This document shows, one piece after another, positions 1-10,938 of a stretch of 64,000 nt of DNA; the first letter of the stretch is position 1; each line of letters opens with the position of its first letter. The notes below the pieces were generated by a model that saw only the letters and a list, made by a program, of their open reading frames with translations, was not told the origin of the DNA and made no database searches. The stretch is from positions 500,722 through 564,721 of the forward strand of contig PYSS01000004.1 in NCBI GenBank assembly GCA_003049465.1. The letters are read 5' to 3'. The position numbers and the translations under genes were made by a program. Source of the DNA: Magnaporthiopsis rhizophila. Taxonomy: Eukaryota; Ascomycota; Sordariomycetes; Magnaporthales; Magnaporthaceae.

Positions 1-854
1 CCGAGCAATGCGGTGTATAGGTGGGCGTGCTTGGTGAGAAAGGTTCACGGCACACGTCACCGACCAGGCGCAAGATGGGAAGAAGAAAAAAAAAGATTGT
101 ACAGAGAACGCCTCAGGGAGTCCAAAACAGGAGGAGATAAGCAATCGAAACGCTTTTGCCCTGTTGCTTGGTGGCTTCGAGAGTTCGAGGAAGGCTGAGA
201 GACGAGAGCAAAGGGAAGACATATAAAAAGGGTGGAAGCCCGTAGTTTCGCCCATCGCCTTTTTGCCGAGGACGAAAAGCAGCAAAAGGAAAAAAGAAAG
301 AAAAAAAAAAGACTAAGGAAGGGAAAAAGAGAAGGAAATACCTAAATATCAATCACCAACACCATGACATGACCACGGCCACCATTTCCCTCCCACCCAT
401 CGAGTCCCCCTCGGCCCATATTATGATGAACGCAAAACCCAAGAGACAAAGAAAATGGGAATCAGGCCCTATGATAACTCCCAAAAAAAAGAACCCAACT
501 AGCAACTTTTCTCAAGGCCATTCTTCCCTCTACACGCTAGCTTCGTGCAAATGGACTTTTTGTTGCAAATGTGAAACCCACCAGGAGAACATGTCGACCT
601 CGAACTCCGGCCAGATGCGCCAAACTTTGTTGTTCCTCCTCTTACTGTTCTTTTTTCCTTTTTTTTTTTTTTTTCTTTTTTCTTTTTGCCCGCCCCCTCA
701 CCGCCTCCCCTTTGGTTGTTATTTTGCTTGTCGGGTGACTGACCCGACGAGGTTTCAAGCTTCTTTTATTAGAGCCAAGGCGGCAGTAATATAGAGACGA
801 CATCCTTGGCTCATGTTTTCTTCATTTGAAAGTTTCCGATCGTTGTGTTGTTGT
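1..854. other. Downstream flank of the NTF2/RRM gene, no gene seen
   Basis: No convincing coding exon here. The stretch holds purine-rich blocks (A-rich at about 80-95 and 285-345) and a T tract at about 658-675. It lies 3' of the minus-strand NTF2/RRM gene, so part of it should be that gene's 3' UTR. The open frames present have low-complexity K/R- or F-rich translations. Confidence 0.5.
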
Positions 855-2681
855 TTAGATGTTGGCGGGCTGCGAGACGCCGCGACCACGTGGGGCACCG
901 CCGCCACGTCCACCACGCGGCTGGTTGTTGAACCCGCCGCGGCCACCCTGGCTGGCTGAGCGGCTGCCATCGTAGTTTCCGCGGCCACGGCCCGAGATGC
1001 CGCCACGGCTGTTGTAGTTGCTGCCACCATAGGCGCTCGCCTTAGGCCGCCTGGCCTCGACGATGATGTTCTCGCCATCGACAGTGTGGGGGTTCGCGGC
1101 TGCAGCGGCCTGGTAGCCCGCAGTCGTCTCGAACTCAACAAAGGCGCAGTTCTGTCATTTCTGTTAGTCTGGATGTGCTGACGGAATCATACGCGCGCGC
1201 AGGAGGGAGTGAGAGGTGAGAAATACTAACCTTTGTTCTATTGATGTCGAAGTAAACCAGGTTACCGAAGGCGGCGAGAGCCGCCTTGAGATTCTCGGTC
1301 TTGACCTTGTCGGTGACGTACTTGACATAACCAAGTGTGCCCTCCTTCTCCTGGGGCGCGCCCGACATGGACATGGGCCTGTTTTGCCGCTTCGAGTCGG
1401 CTCCGGCAGTCTGCCATTCACCCGAGTCCTTAGCGGCCTCAGGGGCGGCCGCCGCAGGAGCTGCCGCCGGTTGAGATGCGGCGGGAGTAGGAGCAGCAGC
1501 CGGGGCGGCAGCTGGACGCGGGGCAGGGGTAGCAACCGGGGTGACCGGCTTGGGCAGAGCAACAGCAGGACGAGCAGGACCGGCGGCAGCGGCGATGCGG
1601 CTGGCCCAGGTCATTGGTTTGGCCGGTTCCTTGGGCTTCTCAGGCTCAGCCGGCACAGGTGCACGGGCGACAACAGGGGTCGGGGTGGGATCCTTGGGCG
1701 TCTCGGCCTTCTTGACATCCTCGTCTGCGACCTCCTGAGCCGCAACCTCCGGGTCCGGGGCGGCCTCGACAGTGGTCTCAGTCTTGGCAGGAGCAGCAGC
1801 AACGGGCTCCTCGATGGGGGCAGCCGGCTCGGCCGGGGTGGCAACGGCAGAGGTGGTAGAGGTCTCGTTGGACTCGGCACTTGTCTCCTCAAGCTTCTTG
1901 CTGACGGCTGCGGCGTCGACCTGCGCGGGAGCGGCAGGAGTCTCGTCGACAGGCTCGGACTTGGGCGCCTCTACCTCGACAGGGACATCCTCGGTGTCGG
2001 GAGCAGCAGCCTCAGCCTCCTCGGCAGCGGCGCCAGCCTCGGCGGTCTCATCGTCGGCGTCATCGTTAATGTACCGAAGAATGTCGTTCAGGACGAAATA
2101 TCCCGAGGGCTGCTTGGCCAGGATGAAGGTCTGGACGAACTTCTTGTGCTCGCCGCCCTTGTTGACAGTCTCGCCAATGACCTGAATGACGATGCTATCG
2201 CCCGAGGCCTGCGAATCAACGTTGGAAACGCGAACCTTGCAGTCCTGCAGGTCCAGCGACTTGATGCGCTCTTGGATTTGCTGTGCGTTGACGATGTGTG
2301 CGTTAGCTGGGAGCGGGCGAAGATGTGCGTGGGGTCTGGATGCCGAAGGCACGCACCTGACGGCCGACGGAAACGTTGGCGACCTCGGCTTCGAGTCCGT
2401 ACACGAACTGAGACTGCTTTCCGTAAAAGAGCTGTGAGGAGAGAGTTAGGTTAGCAGGAAGCCAAGGCTGCGGACGAAATGGCGTGCCTCAGTCTCGCGA
2501 GGCAGAAGGGTCTAGGACGTACATGGAGCTTCTCGGGGCTTTTGCTCAGGGTGAGGTAGTACTGCTCAACGAAGTACCAGCCGACCTCATCCTTGGACAG
2601 GTTGCTGTTGTCGGAGCTGCCGGTGTTGGCGGCAGGCTGCTCCGGGTGATTAACATTACCGTTGGTCGGCATGGTGGCCAT
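855..2681 (-). CDS. NTF2- and RRM-domain RNA-binding protein (G3BP/Nxt3/Bre5 type)
   Basis: Four exons, all joined in phase 0: 2523-2681, 2357-2431, 1231-2280, 855-1151; 526 residues. Residues about 30-150 form an NTF2-like domain (WYFVEQYYLTLSKSPEKLH, then LFYGKQSQFVYG, then SGYFVLNDILRYI). A long acidic, Ala/Pro/Glu-rich disordered stretch follows. The C-terminus has an RRM (GYVKYV and, across the last intron, NCAFVEFET as RNP1) and an RGG-rich tail. This order matches metazoan G3BP, fission yeast Nxt3 and budding yeast Bre5, which act in stress granules and as cofactors of the Ubp3-type deubiquitinase; those roles are family knowledge. The start was chosen at ACAATGGCC, the first ATG in frame before the NTF2 fold. 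A GTATGA donor at 2888 suggests an additional 5' UTR intron. The long ORFs on the opposite strand are shadows. Confidence 0.9.
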
Positions 2682-2899
2682 TGTTGCGGCGGTGGTGTGA
2701 GGGCTCGCGGTGGGCAGTAGCAGCAGCAATAGAGTTAAGTACGCGGGTGGTTGTGGACTCGGGAACCAGGCCTAGTCGCTCGCGCCACGCAGAATATCGA
2801 CAGGCACGCAAGCGGCTGCAATTGGAGGAGTCAACACGGGCGCACAACAGCAGATGAAGCGAGAATGAGGGAAAGAGGCCATTCATACCTGAGGCAGCT

Positions 2900-5800
2900 C
2901 AAGTGAGTGGGGGAGAGGGGTGAATTGGACGTTGGCGTGCGGGTGTGATTCGCTGGGGTGCGAAAGGAGATGGAGAACAAACGAGAAAGGTCGCAGCTGG
3001 AGAGGGCGCGGACGAGGGGAAAGAGCTCGGCGCAAGGTAATGCAGGACGAGCCCGACGCAGGAAAAAATACACCTCTGCTGGCGGTGGGGATATGTAGGA
3101 GATGGAAAATGAGAGGTATAGATTCCCTGATAATCTAGACGCAGCGGGAAGTCTTTCTTCTGCGCGGGGGCACAACGACGAGTCTTTGATGTGGGCGAGG
3201 TTGGTGGCTCGTGGGAAAAAAAAAGCGTCGAGGTCATCAATAATCTGCTTGGGTTTGGGAAGGTGGGCCGGGCACGGATGGGCTTGGCCGCTGCTTCCCC
3301 CAATTGTCTTTCGGGATTTCATCGGCCAATCATCTCATGCTATTTTGTTTGTGCGGTGCCCTTCCCGCCACCAGCCTCGCAGACCAACCAGACGGCGGCC
3401 CGCGCGCAAAAGTGTGGGAGCTTTCAGCAACGGTTATTGCCAAGCAGTGGGCAGCCAGGCTGAGAAGAGAAAGACAAACTCGCCGACGTACCTAGGCATT
3501 CGAGATTCCATTTTTTTTTTTTTTTTTTGGTTCTCGGGCACAATGTCTTTCTCTTGGTCCTTACAAGCAGCCGCTCGTTTTATCGCCAAAATTGACACTG
3601 AATACGGAAAAATGAGAAAAGAGAAGAAAAATAAAAATAAAAAATAGCTGTCGCGCGTTGCGCCCAGGCTGAGACTCCACCCATCCTAGTGTAGCCTTCG
3701 GGCCAACGGTCGTCCCATCTCCATCTTAAGCCATGACTAGTGGAGCCTAAGCTAAACAAACCATCCGAAGCCGTCAGGCATTCCAGAAGCCGTATCGCCA
3801 GCTTTATGTTTCTTCACATGCAAACCGCGCCAGACTCACGCTCTGGGAACAGGCATCTTGGGTTGGAGGATTGGTTCCGTAAGAGATGCAGGGAACAAAG
3901 TCAGGAGGCCTGCAAATCGGTAGTAGCTTAACAGTCTATTAACAGTCTAGCCCAACGCCAGGCTAGCAAAGAGTTGCGCAAGCAGACAAGGCTATTATAT
4001 AACCCTCCGCAGGTCTCACTCAAAGTCTCGAGTTATGCATGCCCAGCTGGACGTCGTTCTCAACGCCGCCGGGCAGTGGAGACGGCGTTTCGCCAAATGC
4101 TGCCTCCAGAAGCATGCACTTTACATACAGAGCTGGCCACCAGGCCAGCCCCGCCGAAAGCAAAAAAAAAAAAAAAAAAAAAAAAAAGGTTCGCACTACC
4201 TCCTTGGCCTGGGAATCCATGCCGCGGAACAGGGTTCCGACGGTTGAGAGGGGACTTGACATCTCTTGCCTGTTTACCATTTAATGCTGTCTCATGCCAT
4301 CGTCCCTTGTCTGAACTTTGAACGAACCCCTGACGTCCCCCCACGAAAACGTCTGGACAGACCCACCGTCGCCGGAACAGAGATACCGCCTTGGTTAAGA
4401 CCAAAAAGGCGCAAGGAAAGTTTCGGTAGCAATCCAGGTCTATGAATCGCTGCGCTTTGCCTTTACGTACGTACACACCGCATACGTGTTAAGTACCGGT
4501 ACGGTAGCTCGCCCGGCTCGGGATATTGTTTTATCGAGCTTGCCGGCCCGGCGGCCTTTCTTCCCCGGCGGCTCGGGGAGCTGTGGGTGACCCATGCCGT
4601 GTGCCATGTGGCAACCAAGACAACCTGTGGTTTCGCCGCAACCCCTGTTTGCAAATTTGGAGGGGCTCTCTCTGGTGACGAGCAAGAACCATGGATGGCC
4701 CCTGCAGCGATCACATTTGATTTTCTGCCCGAAAATCTTGGTTTTGTGCGCCTGGCGCTGTTTCGCCGGGCCCTTTAACCAACCAGCCAAACAAGAAGAG
4801 ATTCGGGTCCATTGGCTCGAGTTCCTGTTCTTGATTGCGTTGTTGTTGGTAGCGACCTACCAGGCTTCATGCGAGCGCATTTGGACGTGTGTGAGTGGAT
4901 TTGGGCTGCGCGTAGGTGTTCATGTTAATGGGGCGGCCCGCTATCTAAATCTGGAATTGACAGGTGCCTCGACTGCTTTTGCTGCAGAAAAATCCCACGT
5001 GTGAGGGGACCCGGTCCCATCATCAGCAGGGAGGGTCGGTTGGTTCCATGGCCGTGAACACCACGCCCAGCTGGTTGTTTAAGCTTATTACATGGCGAGA
5101 ATTGGATGGCACAGGGCTGTGCCTGCGGAAAGAGGACGATCAAAGAGCCCAGATTATATGCCATCTTGAGCTCGCCGCGATCAAACGTGGAGGATTCTCC
5201 CGAAGCGATGCGCACGCACTCAAAGGTCTTGCAGGGCGGACCCTTAACTTCCAGGCAGCGCAGCGAATTGACGAGGGGGAGAGGACCCAGCTGCTCCACA
5301 GCCCCGGCTCGTGGAGTTCGTCAGTGAATCCGGGATGCCGTGCAGCCCACCACCAACATAAGCGAGCAACTTTGTACATACGCGCAACTATGTAGGCAAG
5401 GAGAAGAGTTGAGTCGGGTCGGGGTGATGTTGCCGAGGCGGCCCCTGTGGCCTCGTCTCGCGCTGGGCAAGCAGACAAAAACAGCTTCGCCCGTTGACGA
5501 AATCATGATGTAAAAGGCGGCAGTTGCAGGGCAATGCAAATGTCGGCCAGCGCACGGTGCATCGTCTGATCATTGACGGTTGGCTCGCGCAGTTCCCGTC
5601 AATGCAAGGGGGGTGGGCGTTCGCTACCTGGCATGGAGCGAAGTCAGTCCAAACTGGCATGAGCACCTCCACTAGGACGGAAATAGCTGGATGGCTCTTT
5701 TCCCTGCCGGGCCTAACGTCGTCAGTCGCATCACCCCCACCACCCCAAACCCATATAATTTATCCCCTTTTCCGTGGTGGCAACACAATGGTATCGCAAA

Positions 5801-6730
5801 AGGAGCTACCATCTAATCAGGGGCTGGCACTGGAGTCAAAGCTGAAAAAAAGGGGCCCCACGGGTTCCTCCTGGCTGGACGGGACGAACATGGGGACTTA
5901 TTATATCCGAATAGAACGGCACACACGGCATGACAACAGGGATATTACATACAAGAACAAAGAAAAACGGCCGGATCGGAACCGACGCAGCTAGCAAACG
6001 CGGATCGACCGGGCAGTGGGCCGTGGGCCTGGACTTCCCCTGCCATTACTAGCTCCTGTATTACTACAATATTATTATTCTTATTAGCCTGGGGTAGCAC
6101 ACCCATGGCTCGGTCGACGTCGGCCTTCTTTTATTGACCGAAATGCGCACATTCCGCCCACAGCCACCACCACCACCACCACCACCATCACACCGGTCCG
6201 CACGGTACTCTACTCTGAATCAAGGGACGACGCCCAACGACGCACTGCAGACAGCAGCCACCCACCCCCTGGCCGAACAGAGACCCCAATCACAGACGTC
6301 GGCCAGGCACTCAACTGCACCACACACCGCCGGTTTTGGCTGCCCATAAGGGGCCTCCACACCTGGCCGCCTGCCTGCTTGCTCGCCCATACATTGTTCT
6401 CCATGGCCGCAGCCGTCCGTCACCCACGACGGACTGATTGCCTCTTTCGACCCCATCATCCCCGATCCCGCCGCTGCCGTCGTCCGTCTTGGGAAACCAC
6501 TTCGTCGCGCCCGTCCTTCTTGCCTTCCCCATTCGTCAAAACTGCCCTTGGCCAGGGGAGCAAGAGCTCCGGTCCTGGCGCATCATCATTGCCATCGTTG
6601 TCGTCTGCCGCCGTGCCGGGGCACTAACCCACGGAGCCGCCGCGAACCATCATCATCTCCCCCCACTCACCCATCTTTCGCTGTAATCCATCCCGCTCGA
6701 ACTGCCGCCGGCCGGGGCCATTCACACAAC
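2900..6730. other. Long intergenic region between divergent genes
   Basis: This 3.8-kb stretch separates the divergent NTF2/RRM gene and Zn2Cys6 factor and should contain both promoters. I see no ORF with family resemblance. It holds a T tract near 3510-3529, a 26-nt A tract at 4162-4187, and a CCA/CAC run near 6160-6190 just upstream of the zinc-cluster gene. No tRNA-like structure was found by eye. Confidence 0.5.
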
Positions 6731-8961
6731 ATGGTCTACTGCGGCAAGGCATCCCAAGGCTGCCAGAACTGCCGGACCAGGAGAATCAAGGTGTGTGAGA
6801 GTGCTCAAGCCCCTTGTTTGGGGCCTACCCGTATCCGCGACCCCACGTCCCACTGCGCGTCGACCGGACCATGTTGGTGGAAAGAATGTCAGCCATCAGA
6901 TCCATCACCCATGACGACATGGAACCCAACCCTCCACCGCGCCCTATTTACGATACTCGGCTGCAAGGAGTAGCTAGCTGTCTTGTCACTTGCTCTGTCT
7001 CTCGCCCCACGGGGTGTGGTGATAGGTAGCCAGGCTTTGCTGACGAGTAGACGTGATTTTTTTTTTTTTTTTTTCTGCGCGTGCGTCCGTCGTCCAGTGT
7101 GACAAGATCAAGCCCGAGTGCTCGCAATGCGTCCGCGTACACAAGAAGTGTCCGGGCTACCGGGACCAGCTCTCGCTCATGTTCCGCGATGAGAGCAGCA
7201 AGGTCATGCAAAAGGCCCACGCCCAGTGGGGCGTCGAGGCCGCCGCCGAGTCCTCTGGCGCCTCCTCTTCTTCGTCCTCGTCCTCCTCCTCGGACTCGCC
7301 GTCGCCGCCGTCGTCGACCAGCTCCGTCGTCGCCCTATCTCCCGTGTCGACGAGGAGCCACCCGAGCCCACCGGCGAGGCCGTCACGAGCCGCGGCGGCA
7401 GCAGCAGCGGCGGCGAGGAGGAACGTCGTCTCGCCCGCCGCTCACTACATGGAGCCCAGCTGGCAGGACAAGGGCATCAAGTTCTTCATCGACCACTTCG
7501 TCGTCGGCCTGCCCGGCGAAGCCGCCGACGTCCAGTCGCTCGGACAGGAGGACTGGGTTTTCCACAGGCACATGCAGAACACCATGGCCGCCGTCGGGTT
7601 GGCCGGCATGGGGAACCTGCGCAACGACAAGCAGCTGATGAGCAACGCCCACTCCATGTATGGAGCCGCCCTGCGCGACACGGGAATGGCTCTGGCGGCC
7701 GGCACCGGCGGGTCGTATAATTTCATGATACGGAGTGTGCTCATGCTAGCCATGTTTGAGGTACGTTTTTTCGCGTCTTGGAAGCATCATCTGTCATGTT
7801 GGGAATTGCTTGAGACGAGCAACAACTGATAAATCGAGAATACAAACAGATTGTAAATGGTACGGACCCAAAGGTAAATCCGGGGGCCCAGACGCACATA
7901 GCCGGGGCTGCGTCTTTAGTACAAAGCTTTATCCCCAGACAAAACACTGGCGGAATGCCGACGAGAGGCCTCTTGCAGCTCTGCCTATCGCTCGTATGTC
8001 AAACGCGCCCACACAGACACTTGTCATTAGCGAAGATGTCTCTTCTTTTCTAACTTTGTGTGCATGCGCGCAGCTGTTGGCCTGTGTTGTCGACCGTTCA
8101 TGTCTACCCGGGCCCTTCTCCGACTGGGTCACGGTGTCGTGCAAGAGCGTGCCGGAAGACGAGTGGCCGGCGACGGAGCTCGTGCTCATGATCATGCGGC
8201 TGGTGAACATCACGTCCGGCCCGCGCACCTCGGGCTTGGCCGACGGCTCCGACGAGGCCGCCGCGGTGTTGAGCCAGCTCCTGTCGCTCGAGGACCAGAT
8301 GGCGTCGTGGGAGTCCCGGATCGAGGGCAAGTGGGCGTTTCGGACGCTCGACGACGGCGACTTCCCGCCTCGCGCCTGCTTCCAGGGCCAGTATCACGTC
8401 TACGCCGACAACTGGACCGCGCGTGTCTGGAACTATTACCGCTGGGCGCGCCTGATCGTCTGCTCGGCGCTGCTGGACCTGCTCGACGCCAATACCTTCC
8501 CCGCGACCGCGGCCGCGGTGACCACGGAGCCGGCAGCATTGCGGGCGACGGCGCTCCGCCTCGCACGCGACACGCTCGTTAGCGTGCCCACGCATTGGAG
8601 GCACCCGAGCATGAACGCGGCCCAGCGCACGCGCGTGCGCTGCGTCGGCGGCGCCGGCACGGGTGCCGTCGGCGTGCCCGGTCTGCTCTACCAGATAGAC
8701 GTGGCCGCCTCGGCCAGGGGTGTCCCCCGCGCCTGGGCCGACTGGGCCCTCGGCCTGCTCGACGCCGTCTGGGGCGAGATGGGCATGGTGCACGCGCGCA
8801 GGATCTCGGACGGTCTGCGAGACCGGCTCGATCGTCGCGAGGCGGGGCGGCCTGGGGGCACGCCGCCGCCTGCAGGAGTTGAGATTGTTGCCAGGCGGCA
8901 GGTGGTCGAGCGGCGGGTGGTCCAGCCGCGTGTCAAGCTTGAGTCTGAGGTTGAAGTATGA
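6731..8961 (+). CDS. Zn2Cys6 fungal transcription factor
   Basis: Four exons: 6731-6790, 7098-7760, 7850-7993, 8074-8961; 584 residues, frame kept at every join. The N-terminus carries a complete zinc cluster with cysteines at residues 11, 14, 21, 28, 31 and 38 (spacing C2-6-6-2-6), basic between the second and third (RTRRIK). Intron 1 splits the motif exactly between K20 and C21. It is long for this window (307 nt) and has a T tract about 25 nt before its acceptor. After the motif come a Ser/Pro-rich linker (about residues 70-130) and a fungal-type C-terminal regulatory region (MRSVLMLAMFE, IVNGTDPKV). Proteins of this plan bind CGG-containing promoter elements. The target pathway cannot be inferred because no metabolic gene lies next to it. 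Exon 4 reads open to the stop. Confidence 0.85.
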
Positions 8962-9430
8962 GTTTGTCCAGGACTTTGGTGTCGTGGAAGTTTTACGATC
9001 CATTGTATTATGAGCCGGATGGCGGGGATATATTGGATTTCTTTATTTGGATCTACCCAACAACTTGGGGTTGTATAGTTAGTGTAAGAAGGCGAATCCA
9101 GCGGGCTCTGCTGGCCGGCCGGGGTTATAGCACGGGCGGGTTTGGCGCTAAGGAATGGAGTTGTTGGCTTTTTCTTCGACGTTGCGGACTGTAATAGATT
9201 CCGTAAAGAATCATCACCGTTGGTCTGTAGCTTCGGATTTGCAGATAGGTTTGAACGCCTCCTGCTTCTCTGTAGCTCGAAAGCCGCGGCTCGGGTATCA
9301 TGTCTTTGGACACTTAAAAAAAAAAATAAAAAAAAAAAAAAAAATAAAAAAAACAAATATACACACATGCTCGCTCGTATCATGATAACGTCGAAGAAAA
9401 CGCACAACAGTAAATAAAAAAAATAAAGAA
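8962..9430. other. Convergent intergenic spacer
   Basis: Short region between the 3' ends of the zinc-cluster gene (+) and the Nnf1 gene (-). It contains AT-rich sequence and A tracts at about 9318-9352 that are probably parts of the two 3' UTRs. No coding signal. Confidence 0.5.
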
Positions 9431-10299
9431 TCACCAAGTCCCGCTCATCTCAGCCTCGACAGCCCTAGTCTCCCTCGCCACCTCGTCAACAACGCCGGCC
9501 GCGAGGAGCGCATCGTTGGCACCCGCAATATCGCCGACGACGGCCTCGAGCTGGGCCAGCAGGTCCGCAGCCTCGCGGTGTTGGGCCTGGATCTCGTCAA
9601 AGAGGGCGGCGTTGCGCGACTGCGACGTCTGCAGGCGCGCATTGAGCTGGCTCTGCTGGGCGGCCAGGTGCGGCGCCAGGTGGGCGGCCAGGACGTCGTC
9701 TGGGGGGAGGAGGTGTGGTGGGCTGTTTTTGTGTCGTCGCATTAATTCCCATGTCAGAAAACCGGCCTCCGTATTATCAAGGTAGTGTGGTGGTGGAGTA
9801 GAGGATGGTGTGGCAGGCAGGCAGGCAAGACTTACACTCCAGGCTCAGTATCGTCAGCAGCTTCGGATTTCCGCCGCGCCGCATCGGCAGCCAGCGACTC
9901 GAGCTCGTTGAGGCGCGCGACAACCTGGCGCTCGTCGAGGATGATGCGGAACTCGTTGCGGCACTTGTCGCGTAGCAGCGACACGACGCGCTGCTGCACC
10001 GACCGCAGCGAGTTGGGCGCCCGCGCCGCCACCGTCGGGTAGCAGGACGCGAAGTTGTCCCACTCGAGCTTGGCCAGCGTCCGCGCCAGCGCCTGGTCGA
10101 ACACGTCCTGCAGCGCCCCCGCGCGCGGGCCGGGCGTCGCCGCCGTGGGACGGGCGGGGAGGGGCGGGGAGGCCGGTGCTGGGGCTGTTGTTGGTGCTGC
10201 TGGGGGTTCTGGTGGTTGAGATGATGATGAGGCTGTCGGTTGCTGCTGTGGTGCTGCTGCTGTTGGGTCGACAGGACCCGATGGTGTTGTCGTCGCCAT
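9431..10299 (-). CDS. NNF1: Kinetochore protein Nnf1 (MIND/Mis12 complex subunit)
   Basis: Two exons, 9836-10299 and 9431-9722, joined through a Val codon (GT|C); 251 residues. Residues 1-60 are low-complexity Pro/Ala/Ser/Thr. From about residue 65 the sequence is mostly helical and fits the Nnf1 family: FDQALARTLAKLEWDNFAS, then CYPTVA, then a heptad-rich region reaching LNELESLAADAARRK. The second exon continues as coiled coil (LAQLEAVVGDIAGAND). Nnf1 is one of four subunits of the Mis12/MIND complex, which links inner centromere chromatin to the Ndc80 complex. The length agrees with filamentous-fungal members. The donor was set to GTAAGT at 9835 and the acceptor to AAACAG at 9724-9723 because only this pair keeps both conserved blocks in one frame. 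Confidence 0.8.
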
Positions 10300-10938
10300 T
10301 GGCTCGGTTGGTCGTGGTTGTGGTCGTTGTTGGCTTTGCTAAAGGGCGCGTGGGCTTGCGAGGACGAAATGGGCAGTTCTGAGTTCGACGCGTCGCAAAC
10401 GGAAGCTCCATCAATGATGGCAGGTGGGGCACCAACACATCACCAGACCTGGCAACGACACATTCAAAGTACCTACAGTAGAAAAGCACATGTTCTTTCA
10501 ATTAAAACGTATGTTTACTCGCGAAATTAGTCTCACACGGGTGGTCCAATAATCCCATTCTTCAAAAACATTCTCTTCTTTTACGCGTGGCGAAATCACG
10601 TCGTCAATGTCATCATCTCGTGGCTCGGCCAGACTGAAATCGACAAGAAAAAGAGTGACAAAAAAGGAAAAAAGAAACGAAAAAAAAAAAAAAAAGAAAA
10701 GAAGAGACATCCAATCTATCTATATACCAAATAATAGGGCTAGCACCCAAAGTCCAGCTGGGGTTCAGTTTTCTCCCACAGATATCAATATCACCAGGAA
10801 AGCCAAGGAAGAATGCCAATCAGCCATGCCTCCAATGCAGAAAACGCCATGCGATGTGTGTGTGTCGTGCCGTGGCAAGAAACAGAGGAAGGAGACAAGA
10901 AGAGAAAAAGCCGACAAAGCGGGCCGTCTCGTTCGTCC
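10300..10938. other. Intergenic spacer between two minus-strand genes
   Basis: Holds the 3' UTR of the b561-type gene and the promoter/leader of the Nnf1 gene. A purine-rich A tract occurs at about 10660-10700. No coding signal. Confidence 0.5.

Noticed and set aside
1216..2454. 412-codon plus-strand open frame over the NTF2/RRM gene
   Set aside because: It is the complementary shadow of the real minus-strand coding exons. The translation is Gly/Arg/Leu-rich and no domain is visible.
2831..3322. 163-codon minus-strand frame upstream of the NTF2/RRM gene
   Set aside because: Lies in the expected 5' UTR/promoter; the translation has no family character and overlaps other open frames equally well.
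8104..9003. 299-codon minus-strand frame opposite the zinc-cluster gene
   Set aside because: Shadow frame caused by strong C/G third-position bias of the real gene; Arg/His-rich translation.
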